64,000 nucleotides of DNA from Stercorarius parasiticus (Eukaryota; Chordata; Aves; Charadriiformes; Stercorariidae). Under the pieces are notes generated by a model. That model worked only from the letters and a program-made list of their open reading frames with translations, was not told where the DNA came from and did no database searches. Both the position numbers and the translations under genes were made by a program. Of this stretch, positions 1-12,539 are shown piece by piece (within the stretch, counting starts at the first letter, position 1; each line of letters starts with the position of its first letter). The stretch lies in assembly GCA_013396915.1 (NCBI GenBank), contig VWZL01001298.1, positions 248,001 through 312,000 of the forward strand. Reading direction: 5' to 3'.

Positions 1-1164
1 GTTATTTTGTGTTATTTTTCAAAAAAACCTAAGGAAGATAAGACATCCTCCACTTAAAATACCAAAGAACGCTTGTCTTTTTTCCCCACTTCACTGTATC
101 TATTTGCATGGAAGCCAGACTGGGTTGCATCAGGTGGTCAAAGATCCTAAGTTGAGCAATTGATCAGAAACACTCTGGGACATCCACATGTTAACCTTCC
201 CAGACTTACCATTTCATTCTCTTCAGGGCTGTCTCATGCTCTTGAGGGAGGTGACTACAGCTCAGAGAAGGACTTGGGAAGGAGAGTAAGGCAATCCTCT
301 CTCAAACTCCTTAGCTTCTCATCTTTACAGCAGTGTGCAAAAGTTCTTGTTCATCCAGCTTTCTCAGGTTTCTCAGCTTTTTTTGGGAAGTAGTGGATAC
401 TGCTCCTAAACCAAATGCCCATAGAAGGATTTTCTTGTGAGAGAGGATGCATTGGTGTGTAGTGTCTCTCTAAATGGCTTCTTTTGAGATGCAGAAAACA
501 AATGAAAGAGTTAAAAGAAAAAAAAAAGGAGAAAGAAAGTGTGCATAAGAGAGTAGACTGTGGGTGTGCCCTAGGCAACCTACTACAGATCTCAGAACAA
601 GGGTAGGTCACAGGGGAAAGATAATTTTGGCAAATGCAGAGGTAGAACCCAGAGATGCAGTCTTTTCTTTCCCTGTATCCTCTCTATAGCTGGCTGCTCT
701 CCACCCACCCAGCAGCTATAGCCTCTCTTACTCCATGGGAATAGTGGCAACCTTCTCTGGCATGGCAGTATGGCAGGCAAGAACTGCTTGAGCAGTCATT
801 CCTCAACACCCCTGCCTAAGCTGACTTTACTTGAGGGAGTTGGATGGAAGCATCTGCCAGGTCATTCTTGCTCTGGCTGACTGTTGCTTCCTGGGAAAAC
901 TAGAGGGACATTAGAGACAAAAGGGGTCGATACCTCCATAGCTGCGCACATCACAGGAGGCAGAAACTGTACCAGAGCTCAGGGTACATGATTAGCTTTT
1001 GCAGTTGTCCTACAGCAGATGATTGTGTCTGTTACTACTCATGTAGAGAATCTGCAAACATATGTAACCCGAGGTTCAACAAGCTGATAGGCTTGGCAGA
1101 CACATGCACGTTCTCGCCTGTGAATCTTACCTCAGCTTTCAAGTACGACTGCAGTGGTACAGCA
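1..1164. other. Non-coding interval, nothing recognised
   Basis: Mixed-composition DNA with no reading frame that resembles a known protein. Near 1,128 a minus-strand GAG|gtaaga-like donor is present, but the only upstream acceptor candidate is weak, so no exon is called. Confidence 0.6.
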
Positions 1165-1258
1165 TAGGCCAGATTCTGATCTCATTTACACCCTTGCCAA
1201 TGCAGAGTAACTCCACTGATGCCAAAGTGTGGGCCTAAAAGCTGTCCAGCTGTGGCCT
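1165..1258. repeat. Old interspersed repeat, TTACAC family, copy 1
   Basis: The segment reads 'ccagattctgatctcattt' followed by a TTACACC core and 'gagtaactccactgatgcc'. The same ingredients (a CAGATTCTGATCTC-type edge, a TTACAC/GTGTAA core, a GGAGTTACTCC-type palindromic centre) recur around 21.75, 27.01, 45.53 and 48.14 kb. Divergence between the copies indicates an old family. I recognise the pattern as widespread in bird and reptile DNA but cannot name the family with certainty. Confidence 0.5.
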
Positions 1259-1437
1259 AAGCTGGAGTTTCATTGATGAGAAAGAGTTTCATATAAACTG
1301 TTTCCTACAGTGGACTGTGCATAATGAACCAGAATAATTGAACAATTGTGAATGAAAGCACAGGCACAAGTCTGAACTGTTTTGAGATCTGGGATAAATG
1401 TAGTAAATTTATAGCTATTCCCTATCCTGTGGCTATG

Positions 1438-1620
1438 CTCTTTTCCTCTCCTTCTCCTTCTCCTTCTCCTTCTCCTTCTCCTCCTTCTCCTTCTTCTTCT
1501 TCTTCTTCTTCTTCTTCTTCTTCTTCTTCTTCTTCTTCTTCTTCTTCTTCTTCTTCTTCTCCTTCTCCTTCTCCTTCTCCTTCTCCTTCTTCTTTTTTTC
1601 TTTTTCTTTTTTTTTTTTTT
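1438..1620. repeat. 183-nt polypyrimidine tract: (CTTCTC)n-(TTC)23-(CTTCTC)n-T-rich
   Basis: Every base from 1,438 to 1,620 on the plus strand is C or T. About five CTTCTC hexamers (1,451-1,480) lead into 23 pure TTC triplets (1,491-1,559). These are followed by about four CTTCTC hexamers and a T-rich end. The hexamer-triplet-hexamer order gives approximate mirror symmetry, the geometry that favours intramolecular triplex (H-DNA). On the minus strand the core is (GAA)n, the motif class of the FXN intron repeat. Long Glu/Arg/Lys- or Ser/Pro-rich frames across it are artefacts of the repeat. Confidence 0.95.
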
Positions 1621-4230
1621 AAATCCACAATATCCATAGTAATGTTTTGCCAGTTCTGATAGTAGGTGGGGTGCTCTATTCAGCATCTACTTGAGAGGCT
1701 TCTGATCTGTAGATGTAGGATACACAGGGGCATCATCAGACGTGATAAGTCACATGTTATCCAAGCCTCCCTCTTCCAATGTAAGGAAAAGTTTCTGTTG
1801 ATGCAACATGCACAAAGGTGCCCAATACCTACATGAGATTTCCTTTTAGGTCCTCAGAGTGTTAATTATTCCAGTTTAGACTCAATTGTACCTTAGCAAA
1901 GTGGCTAAAGATATCGGTATATTACACAGCTATTGGTATCTTAAACAATCTTCTGGTTTGGCCCCTTCAGAGTGGACTGGGATTGAAGATCTACAGAAGA
2001 GGTGTTCGTATGTAGAGACAGGAGCTGCAGCACTGTAGCAAACTGAAGAAAGGGCTGGAGAAGAGCAAATGGAGAACGAGAGGAATGGGAGGAGGGTGGA
2101 GAAAAGTTTAAAAGCAAAATGAAGAGAAGGAATAAGAGGACTCCACAGGGTCAGACAGAATCTGATAAACTTTGACAAAAGCCTCAACATACTTGGAGGT
2201 GTGTTCTAAACTCTCTAACCTTGTAACATTTTCCCATCAATAGTCCAGAGGTGAAGTGATTTATGAATACACATGCTTACACAGTTCTCTGTGAGCATTT
2301 TGATAAGGTAAATATATCACCCAGCAGGAGGCTACACTGCACACTAGTCTCCTTCCTCAGAGAGAAATTCAGTGTTGTGGGCCCCAGCTATCCCTTTCTG
2401 ACATATGCAGGGCGTGCAGTTTAGTTCTTCATTAAAAAATGTCCCATCGAGATGTTTAAACACAGATCTCCCTGTAAGGGTGAATACATTGAATTGCCCT
2501 CCATCCAATTCTTCTCCATTTAATTGGTATAAAGCAGCTTCCCCTTGGCTACTTCCTCCCTTGAAATTACATGAGTAGCCTCACTAGAAAGGCATAGGTA
2601 AATATTTCACACTGCACACCATGGATTAGGAGCACAGCTCCCATTAACCAGAGCTTGAATCATGCGGCTGATTTTCCCCTCACACTGTGCTAGAAATGTA
2701 CCCTACAGGACGCAAAGACTGGGCTCCCAAGTGCCACCTTATGAAGAAGGTGCAGAACACTTTCATTTAATACTGCATGTGTTTCCATTAGCAGAGTCAA
2801 TTGCTCTCCATCCTCAGTTTTAAGACTCCCTGTTTCTTTCTATTACAGCTCAGTTTCCAAACGCCTGCCAATCCTCCCTAGTCCTTCCATCTGAGCCTGC
2901 AAAGTTTTGATGATATAACACCACAGCATCTTGGCCTTCATTTAGTTTAAACTTTGTGTTCTCAATTACAGATGTGCTGAACACTGAGCACTTCTATTGC
3001 TCGTGGGCTTACTGCTGCTTAGGAAAGCTTATGTGCCCAGTGTATTGTCAGTTTGGGGGGGCAACTTAAGGGGTGCCAATAGAGCAGAGGCCTGAGCATC
3101 CTGAAGCCTGCAAAGCACACAGAGAAAAAACATGTGGCTGGTGGCTGCTACTTTGATTCAGGGCACCACAGCAACTGTCCAAACTGGCACGGCTCCTACA
3201 GAGTGGAAAATTTATGTATCTGTGTAAATACTAAGGAAAAACCAGAATACGTTCATCATATATGTAGAAATAGAGCTGTGGTTAAAATACCATACACTGT
3301 GGTCTGTTACTACTCTGGGAAGTGGCGTCCCTGCTATCTGCATGGATATGATATATCACTTGCCCAGTATTGGCTTTTCTCATTTACAGCTGTGTTGCTT
3401 GATGCCACTGCACTTTGTCTCTACCATGTAGCTAACTCCTCCTGCCTAGGCAATTTACAAAAGGAAATGGCCTGTTCCAGGTAGTTTGTGCAGGTGAAGT
3501 TATGCCATGTCAGCTAGTAACAAACTCGAATTTCCACTTATCAAAACATATGAATGTTTTTTAAACATTCTAATTCAACATTTTAACTTTCAGAAAAGTA
3601 AAATTTAATTTTTATGTAGCATTGTAAAAATAAAAAAACATGCATAGAAGTGTTGTACTCCAAACAATGACTTAAATAAGCTAAGTGCTTTGTTTTAAAT
3701 TTCAGCTCATTTAGAAATAGTAGGTTAGGCTTGCTATTTATATGAATGTATGAAGTGAAAAAAAATTAATCAAAATGACCAAAACCATCAGAAAAATATT
3801 TTTACTTTATCATCATGACATACATCAACTTTATCAGACAGCAACAGTGGCTGATATAGTTCCTCTTGCCTTTTTTTACTCAAAATTTCACTGAATTAAA
3901 CCTGTTCTTCAAAAGCATTTTGATTTTTTTTATTTAACCACATTCCTTAACAGAAATGTCTGTTAATTGTTTTCACCAGCTTGATCCAGAGCACAGCTGC
4001 TGTGAAATTCTATATATGACCCACCTTCAACATGAAAACTTTTGCTACCTCCTTGCTGATCCTGTCTTTTGTTTTGAGTTCTTTGCTAATAAGTAATGAA
4101 AATGTTACAGCCTTACAGCTTGTTTTGTGGTTGCAATTACGTAATCATTATTAATGAAGCAACAATGTCAAAACTGTGTGAAACCAAACTCACATTTAAG
4201 CACTTACAATAAACAGATATAAAACAACAG
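1621..4230. other. Non-coding interval, nothing recognised
   Basis: The DNA becomes AT-richer towards the 3' side. The longest frame (3,134-3,484, plus, 116 codons) has no recognisable domain, signal peptide or repeat and is most likely random. No simple repeat longer than about 15 bp was noted. Confidence 0.6.
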
Positions 4231-6225
4231 ATGTCTCAGTTTTTGTTCTCCAATGATTTCATCCCTTGTTAAAAATAAACGTCTGGTTTAAAAAAGAAAA
4301 GGGCTTTTCTCAACTCTCACGAATTAATTGAATCCAGAGCCTGGTGATACAACTAAGCAGTTCTCTCTTTTCTTTTTTTCTTCCCAAAATTTGTTTGTGG
4401 GGATACTTTTATTCAGTAAGCAATAAATTCACTTCAAAGCAATCCAGAAATTCTAGGAAGTCAATGGTGTAATGGTCATCTGTCCCAGCTGAAGCATTGG
4501 CCCCTGATATCAGTCAGAGATGTAGCCAATGTGCCAGGCTTGCCTCCAGACTTAAACACCCTAAAAAGATTTTAGGACAGAGATGGTTTCTGTCCACTGT
4601 TTTAGTTCAGGCAACTGATACTGGTCAGCTACAAATGTTGGTTCAGATTTGGGTCAGAATTTGTCAAGAGGCGCAGGGAGGTCTCTAGATCTGGGGAACC
4701 TCAGAAAGCCAGCATTCGGTTTTATGCAAACATCAAAAGTCCAGATGCTTATTTGAACCATCCACATCTGTTGAGTCTGCAAAACTGGCCTGGAAATGTA
4801 GCTGGAATAGGTTTCCCTGCAAGATTTCATAGACTTCATAGTTGAACTTGTGGCCAGAAATACCAGAGCTTCTTTTGGTATTTGAGCACTTTTTATTCCA
4901 GTGCTAACTAGGAATGTGTAGGTTACATTTAATGAGCGGGTGGGATACGCAAAAATTTTAAAACTTTGCAAAGATTCAGATCTAGTGAACAGGCACTGTG
5001 AATAGTAAAATACTTAATAAGAAATGAAAACTCAATTAGCAATTCGTGAAGCAAAGCAAAAATGTATCAGAAGCTGGATAGTTTTTTTACTTCTCTGAAC
5101 AATAAAACTCAATCTATTCTTTACCACAAGAAAATCTTTGGTAAATTATTTTTTTGAAACAAAAGCATAGAAAAAAACCCACTCTTTTTAAATTTTTATT
5201 CAGCTTCTTAGTGAAAATCAGTGTCCAAATTTAGGGTTTGGACAATACTTTTCTTTTTTCCAGTCCCTCTGACACTGGAACAAGTGCAAACAACTGTCTG
5301 TGCACTTTATTGCAAATCTTGCACAATTTTAAACACACAAACCAAGGTTCTTGCAAATTGCATTCTGAGAATATAGCACATTTACGCTTACAGCACTATA
5401 AGCAATGACAAGATGTTTTGAACAATCTGTTTTCTCAAATTAGGTTAACATCATGGAGCAGCACAATCTGCTCATTGACACTGAAGGGACAAAAAAAATC
5501 AGTGTGTTGTGTCCTCCTTCAGGACATTGCTTTGGGAATAGACATTCGCTGTCTATGCCATCATGAAGGATGTGGTGCACTTTTAGAGCTGCTGTTCTTT
5601 AGAAGAGACACCAGGCTCAACACAGCTCTACTGATAACCAGGCAGTATAACTACAGGCAGCAACTGAGGGCCTTTGCCAGCATTGTGCTCCCTGCTCATG
5701 CCACACGTTACATGCACTTTTAAAGGTGATGTGTGAACAAAATTGCCTACCATGTTTGTCTGCACTTATGTAGCAGTACAAGACATGCCTTAAGTCACTA
5801 CTTCAAAAAAATTCATAAAAACCTTCACCAGTACAAAAGATTAGTAAATAGGTAATGCAATCTTTTTCTGCATAGTACCCTTGAACCTTTGCTGTGGAAA
5901 CTGACTTTCCCACCATAGCTGAAAGTAACAATAACCTTCCCCTTTTGTGCAGCCACTGTTGTAATCATACCAAGTATGTGCATAGTGTAAGTACTCTCAT
6001 GTTCACACTTGTACTGTTAATCCCAGGAACTACCAATTAAACTTCCTTCTAAATTTATTTATTACATACTTTCCTCTGCAAAGCACAATTTTTATTTTCT
6101 GACAGAGCAAAACCAAACCCCAGGAAACTGAAACTGAGAGTGACCTATGGTTTTAACCTTCAATCAACATGAAAATAGGTGACTGCTTTGTTTTGCTGGG
6201 TTTTACACATTATAATTGTACTTAC
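4231..6225. other. AT-rich non-coding interval, 3'-UTR-like on the minus strand
   Basis: The interval has many AATAAA and ATTTA words, few CpGs and no convincing reading frame. It could be the 3' UTR of a minus-strand transcript ending near 5.3 kb, or simply AT-rich intergenic DNA. The sequence alone does not decide. Confidence 0.3.
5306..5311 (-). other. Possible minus-strand poly(A) signal (AATAAA)
   Basis: On the minus strand a canonical AATAAA sits in the context GCAATAAAGTGCAC. U- and GU-rich sequence (TTGTTTG, TTGTTCC) lies within about 15-35 nt downstream, which is a typical cleavage-site arrangement. The flanking 4.4-6.1 kb is AT-rich with further AATAAA words on the minus strand (about 5,203 and 4,409), as in vertebrate 3' UTRs. 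No coding exon could be tied to it, so it may be coincidental. Confidence 0.25.
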
Positions 6226-6313
6226 AAAGAAATTCCTTGAAAGCATGTGTTGTGTTGAGTGGCTGCATGCAAACAACTTTGGAACTAAGTAACTTTGATC
6301 TTTGACTTACAGA
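6226..6313 (-). other. Weak candidate internal exon (88 nt)
   Basis: Reading the minus strand, a pyrimidine-rich acceptor (ttttaacctttgccctgtag) precedes 88 nt that are open in one frame. The donor TTT|gtaagtac follows. The 29-codon peptide is not recognised and a single open frame of this length is common by chance. It is listed because both splice sites are good and it lies upstream of the possible poly(A) signal near 5.31 kb on the same strand. Confidence 0.15.
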
Positions 6314-8228
6314 CTACAGGGCAAAGGTTAAAATCACCAGCTTTGTTGTCCTGTTGGCAGCAGTTCCTTTTGAAGCTTCCTGCTTCCAGTGAAAGTGATA
6401 TACAGTAATGTACACAGATCTCAGTGTCTTTGATTGTGTTTGCAAAGGAAAAAAAACTATCAATCCCATAACTTTTAGTATTTGATCAACTTTCTACAGA
6501 TAACATTAGCAAGAGTCTGACTTCTTGCATATATATGTATACACATAAAAATTAAAATGAAGCTATTCTCAAAGGCATATTTGCATGCATAGGTAATGTG
6601 TGAAGAAGCTAGCTGGCTATTTGCAGATTTACATAAGGAAATTTGGGTGTTGTGAAGGTGACTACTTATTTGTGCAAGATGGAAGCTCAATTTAATAATT
6701 CAGGTTAGAAAAATTTGATCTTAAGAGACTTTCTTAAATACTTAGACATTGTCATTCTAATGGATTGTAGACGTTTTATAACAACTCTATTGAAACAAGT
6801 CAAAAAATAAAAAGGCTGTTGTAACTGTAATGGGAATCCAGTGCATGAAAACTTTGCACTGCTATGAACAAACTATACTTATATTGCCTTTTACATAAAA
6901 AAAAATAATTAAGTGTGCTGAAAGAATTTACTGAAATCTTATAATACCAGGAATTTTGATTGCCTTGGCAAAGTGGAAACTTCACAGTTACTCAGACCTT
7001 AATGTTGGGACATTTGGCTACCCCCAAGCAAAGCCATTAACAGCATCTAGTCCTTAAGTTGGTGTCTGAGGCAGACCTTACAGGCCAAGACACAGAGCAA
7101 CAGTCAGTGGTGTGAGGTTCTGTGCTATTAATCAGCAGAATTCTCGTTTATGTGTAGCTAAAGAATTACAGCTGTTTCATACAATGGGTAATAAATGAGC
7201 AAGACAAAACAAATGAGCAAAGCAGTCCTGTCCTGCTCCACCCCACCCCCTGATTCTAATTATCCTGTCTCTTGCAGCATGTCAGTTCCATTAACTTCAG
7301 CTTGGTTTTTTTGTGTGCAAGTCTTGGGACAGTTGCACCCCAGAGCAAATACACTGGTGACATAAGCAGCAGCCAAACAAATAGATGGAGTGCAGTTTTC
7401 TGAGAAGTAGTCAAAGCCTCATAATATTCTCTAATTTACTCCATCTCCTCCTTTAATCTGACTCCCTCTCACTCATGTAAACTGTTCCACACCTTTCTTT
7501 CCCTTCACACAGAATATTAAAAACACTAAATGCCAAAATACGGCATGAAATGTACCCCTTTACAGCCATTTTCTAGCAAGCCTTGGCCACTATTTATTTT
7601 ACTGCTGAATTTGACCTAGAGGCATCCGTGGCAGATACAGCTGTCTTCACTGGTTCTGGCTTTGCTGTGTGTTTTCCAACGTGTATTTTCTCATCATGAT
7701 GGCTGGGTGCCTCTCACAGGAACCCCAGGTAGTAGAAAGCCCTTGCTTACACAAAGCTCAAATGGAAAAAATCCAAGCTGCCTTCTAAACACTTTAAAAT
7801 AACACTTTCTAATGCTTCCTACGGGTGATGTTGACACATTTACAATGTTGATTTAAAGGGTAGGGGGAACATAGTTCTTCCTGACACCACAAATGTAAAG
7901 TTACTGGCCCACCCTTTCAATGGAACCACGCTGAAACAGCTGCCAGCAGATCTTGAGTGCCAGGTACTTAAAACTCAGAAAACAGGCAGACGGTGGCCTC
8001 CGTGGCTGTGGGGAAAACCTTTGAAGGCTCCCCTGCTTTCTGCTCCTCCAGGCTGGAGTCACAGGCAATACCAAGAACTGATACTGCAGTTCCTGAGATA
8101 TTTGGCCCAACAGTTCCTGAACTTTCTGTGAACCATTTTAGCCGAGGTTTGCTGTACCAAAGTGCATGCTAAAGATTTCCTTCATTTCTTTACCCCATCC
8201 TTCATTCACAGTTCTTTGCTGGAACTAA
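6314..8228. other. Non-coding interval, nothing recognised
   Basis: AT-rich to mixed DNA with no gene-like frame, simple repeat or recognisable mobile element. Confidence 0.55.
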
Positions 8229-8500
8229 TCTAACTGTAAAGGTTTGTCAGTCTTCAGATGTTCTAATTTCTCAATCACCTGGTCTGACATGATCCTGATT
8301 TTCTTCAATATTTCGTCTTCCACCCCTGGGAAATTTATGTCTGTTCCTGGCATTTGTCTCCCATCTTCCTTTGTGAACACAGAGGGGAAAAATTCATTTA
8401 ATTTCTTTCTCTCTCTCTTTTTTTTTTTTCCTCAGCGAAGTCTTCTTCTGTCAATAAATTACTCCTGCCACATCCTGGAGGCCAGTTGTCTCTTCCTTTG
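8229..8500 (-). mobile_element. Decayed LINE ORF2 fragment (CR1/L2-like)
   Basis: Conceptual reading of the minus strand gives peptide pieces typical of the linker between the endonuclease and reverse-transcriptase domains of CR1/L2-type LINE ORF2. These are KLNEFFPSVFTKEDG (family pattern: NEFFaSVFTeEdG) followed about 40 residues later by LEHLKTDKPLQLD (family pattern: LekLkpdKSPGPDgi). Upstream, DVAGVIY and LRKKKRERKK fit the usual 'G.l....g.l..d..KAe.LN' stretch with frame damage. The copy is truncated on both sides, has stops and frameshifts, and cannot be functional. The exact clade is uncertain. Confidence 0.55.
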
Positions 8501-10686
8501 ACCCCTATGTTTCTTATGGTTTAAAAAAAATATCTTATTAATCTTTATCTAGGTAGCAAGCTATTTTCCATTCTTCAGCTTTCCTTTTCTTATTTTGGTT
8601 TCTTGCTTCCATTCAGTCCTTTCCACAGTCCACTTTGGACTTGATCTTCTACATTTTTCACATGTCCTTTCTTCACCTTTGATTAGTTTTGCATTTCCTT
8701 GTTCTTTATTAGGTGTTGGCAACTCAGTACTGTAGGTGGCATTTTCCTCTTTCCTCTCCCTTCCCTCATCTCTAGCCTGTGCTGAACCACAGCCCAGAAT
8801 GATGTCAGGAGAGCATTTAGACACCTTTCCAAGATGTGATACTGACCGCTCTGCTCATTAAAGGTCTTACAATATATTTTGCAAGAATGCGTGCATTAAC
8901 CCCTGCATCCTGGACCAAATCCAAATGGAGCGATTACTTTCTGCCTGCCCAGACTCCCCTTGCAGTTTCGATGGGACAGATTAGTCTCTACTTAACCTGT
9001 AGCATAGCATTGCTATCAGCATGTACCACTTTCTACACCAAAGGTGAATGGATGAAGGCTATTTTTCTGTTACAGAAGGTTCTTTTCTAATTTCACAGTG
9101 AAAACATTTTTGGAAGGAAGCTACTGATTGTCTTTATTGTTCCATGTTTCCTTATGGTGATTTATAGTCAGAATTCTTGCACAGCCAGTGTTCTACCTGC
9201 AGGCAGTTCTTCCTTCCTCCTCTTTCTTCTCCATCCCCAAGTGGAATGTACTGCCTAACAAAGTGACATGCACCATCCCCATTTTATATTCTTTACGCTC
9301 TTATTACCAGTTCAGATGATGCCCAGGTCAGACTGTTTACATCCACCATCACAAAAGCAGCTTCAGACAAAAGCAGCACCTCTTGTAGTGGTCTCCAGTT
9401 ATAAATGTCTTTAAAAGGAGCTGTACTCTTCATAGAGGGCTTTCAACTCAAAAGATTCATGCCATGACTTCATGTATAGGAAGTACTTGCGGAGGTCAGG
9501 GAAGAGTAGGAGAAGAAAGCATACTGAGATATAAAGCTTGTGTTCTAAGTCTATATAGTATAAATGAAAGCAGCAAGCTGTGTCCTCAGAACAGGTGTTG
9601 GAGGAAGACTGCATGAGTGACAAGAACCAGACAGAAAACGTTTTTAGGAGTGCTGAAAGCATCCCTTAAGTTCAAGAGTGAACTAATAAGCAGCAGTTTA
9701 TTTAGGTTCAACTCCCATGGCTGATTTCTGACCTTTATGCTCTTCTTTATTGTTCTAAAATAAATGGACAAAACTGTTCCTTTCTGAATTCCTATTGTTA
9801 CTAAGAGCCACATCCTGTCCACATGGCTTCCACCATGAAATGACTGGAGGGCAACACTTGACTCACCCCAGATGAAGAAGTCTTCTATTACAAGTTCCTT
9901 GACTGCCTTTTCACTTTCTTTCACAGTGTAGCATTTTGACTTCTGAAGTGTTGAAAGAAAAAATTCTTTTCATGCTATTTCCTCCTTTTTTTTTCAAACC
10001 TTGCCGAACTCATGACCTGCTTTGCTTGCCCTCTCCAGCATTATCTAAAGCGACCAAATGATCATGCAAGGCCTTTGCCTGACCACTGCCCATGAACTTC
10101 CATTTTTCACCTGTTCTTCCTCCACTTCCCTATCGTCTTTTATCATCTGTTTCACCATATATCCATTTCACCTATATTGCTACTTAATTCCCTTTTGCTG
10201 ATGTGTGCATAAGACCACTTTCATAGACATATATTTGGACTCTCCTTTCTGCTAGCCTGAACTCAGCATTACTGTTGTTTCTGTTCCTCACTGTATGTAG
10301 CTTCCAGACAGCCATTTTAGCCTTTTACCTGCACAGATTTTGTATTGTTCCCATATGCTTAAACTGTGGTTGATCCCTTTGTGAATGATTTTGGAAAGAA
10401 TCCTAGTTGAAAAAAAGTAACAAACAAAAAAAACCCACTTGCATGCTGGACCACAGGGAGTTTCAAACCCCAGTATTTCTCTTACTAAGAAGGCTCAATT
10501 AAAGAAATGTGATTCATGAACAGACCCTGTGATCTTTCTGTTGGCTAGCTGGAGTCCACTTGGCCATTTTTATGGTTTGGATATTCTCAGATCTCCCTGA
10601 CAGAGCAGTCAAATGCTGATCATCATACACAAATCAGCAGCTTTGATGAAGGCTTTTTAACAAATTCCAGACTCAAGCAGGCACAT
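8501..10686. other. Non-coding interval; possible further LINE decay at its start
   Basis: A purine-rich minus-strand frame (8,561-8,824, Lys/Glu-rich) directly upstream of the LINE fragment might be more of the same element, but no motif confirms it. The remainder shows no gene, repeat or mobile element that I can support. Confidence 0.45.
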
Positions 10687-10747
10687 TCGTTCCTTTCCTT
10701 TCTTTTCCTTCCCTCCCTTCCTCCCTGCCTTCCTGCCTTCCTTCCCG
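10687..10747. repeat. Imperfect (TTCC)n pyrimidine tract
   Basis: About 60 nt of interrupted TTCC/CTTCC/CCTCCC units on the plus strand, broken by single G bases (CCTGCCTTCC). It is an impure microsatellite. Confidence 0.85.
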
Positions 10748-11599
10748 CTAAGCCTTGAAAGCAACAATTAAAAGTGGCAGCAAAATAGAGCATGGAGAAG
10801 ATTTGTACCAGGACTGAAGATCTGTTTTACAGTACCTTAATTTCTGTTTGCAGGCATTGTTTATATAGTGCATGGTATGATCAGATGTTTCTTTAATGCA
10901 TTCACAATTGCTTTGCTTATTTTACATAGTGAAGGATCACACTATGCTATGTCTCATCATGTTGTTAGTGAACATGACACAATACTGGAAATTAAATATG
11001 ACAGTTAAATGGGAAAAGACAAATCATTATTTTCAAATCAGGAATACCCTATCAACTTAATTAGCACCTCTCAGCACTTTCCAGGTTTTATTTACAAACA
11101 TGCTGGGCCAGACTCTGCGCTCAGTTGTAACCATGCAAACATCTATTGTGTATGTCTGAGAGTTAATTTTCTGCTGTGTTTGCACTTCATTTTGGTAGAC
11201 AATGTCTGCTATATTCCTTTCCAAAGTGCAATGGCAGAAGATGAAATGCGATTAAGATGGGGCTTGAGGGGGAGGTATATTGAAGACATCAGTGTGAGGT
11301 ATGTGACTGGAAGCAATGAAAGCAGAAAATGTGGTTGAAAACAAGGCTGAAAGAGTCAGCCCAGTCTCATGAGTCAAGGGATTTATGAATGAAAAAGTAA
11401 TATGTCTGAAGGGACTGGTATGAGGAAAGGGACTGCTCCCTGACAGTCTTTCTCATGCATCCAGCGTTTATGCAGTGGCAGCAGCTGCTGTTGCTGACCT
11501 TGGTTGCGCTCTCATGGTCATTTTGAAGAAGAATGAACTCTGAGTCTATGCCACCAGGCTCTGAAGTCCTCTTTTCAAAGAGGCATACACTATTAGAGG
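10748..11599. other. Non-coding interval; possible TTACAC-family remnant near 11,103
   Basis: The words 'gggccagactctgcgctcag' around 11,105 resemble one edge of the old repeat family described at 1,165. The rest of that family is not recognisable here. No gene is visible. Confidence 0.4.
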
Positions 11600-11690
11600 A
11601 TAAATCTCACTGGAAGGCAATGGGACTTAGACAGTGGTGTCGTTGGGGTGCGTCTGAAAATGTTAACCCGAAAATCTAGGCCATCACCTG
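11600..11690. repeat. Possible old interspersed repeat (second family)
   Basis: The stretch contains 'ggcaatgggacttagacag' and 'ctgaaaatgttaacccg'. These resemble a common old amniote repeat of the form CAATGGGACTTAGGC...TTTTGAAAATG. Only these two short matches support the call. Confidence 0.3.
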
Positions 11691-12437
11691 GCCCTGGTGA
11701 GGTTGCACATGTATGTGTGGTAGTGGGTGTTGCTATTTATCTTCATCTACCAGCAGCTGTGAGTCTTGTCGTGTCTTGTAAATTCCTCTCCTGAAGCTTC
11801 ACATCACTCTGCCTCTGAACAAACCAAAGTCTGGGAGACAGTCTGTTTCACTGTTATCCTTTGTCAAATACACAATCCTGTGGGAAAAGGATGCAATAAA
11901 CCCACAGAAAATCTTGAGAATGAAGTATTTGTATGTGCCTCATATTGTGAGATGTACGTATTTAAAGCAACTTAAAAACATAGGAAGAAGCTGTGAGAAC
12001 TTCTTATGCTCCATAAAAATATACGGCATACTTCCCTACTCCTTTTTAAAAGCACATGAAATATTCTTCATGTATTCAGACATCCTGGCTCTCTTTTCAG
12101 AAGGGCTCTGTCAAAACAGGTGACATTTTAAACATATGCTTACTATAGTATATAACATGTTAATAAAGAATTTTAGCTTTAGTGTTTTCCTGGAGAGGAA
12201 CTATTAAAAGAGGCAGAGGGAAGGGTTCTGATGAATGTGAAATTGCTACCTATACTACATTTGAAAAGCTTCTAAGAAAATGTGAAAACACAGCCCTGCA
12301 TGAGGAAGAGCAGTTAAACTGTAAGGCATGTAAAAATGCTTGCAGAAAGGTTTGATCTCAGCCATTATTTTAGTTCATTAAAGAAAATGAAGTAATTACT
12401 TTTTAAAAAGAAACATGCATAAGCACATTACCAGTTC
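11691..12437. other. Non-coding interval, nothing recognised
   Basis: No gene-like frame, repeat or structured element was seen. Confidence 0.55.
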
Positions 12438-12460
12438 AAGTACACATAGTACGTGTACTT
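12438..12460. repeat. Short inverted repeat (8-bp arms)
   Basis: The arms AAGTACAC and GTGTACTT flank a 7-nt spacer. Such short palindromes arise by chance; there is no functional evidence. Confidence 0.5.
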
Positions 12461-12539
12461 ATAATCGTTTTTCAAGAAGGCAGGTAGGATTTAACTGGGT
12501 GTTGTTTCCTTTTAAAACACTTCAGGTCTGTTTTTATGA

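Noticed and set aside
1110..1150. Minus-strand 18-nt microexon ending GAG|gtaaga
   Set aside because: The putative acceptor (ctgtaccactgcag) has a poor pyrimidine tract and no partner exon was found.
1270..1686. Frames with poly-Arg, poly-Glu or poly-Ser across the TTC/GAA tract
   Set aside because: Translation of a simple repeat; the flanking codons show no family resemblance.
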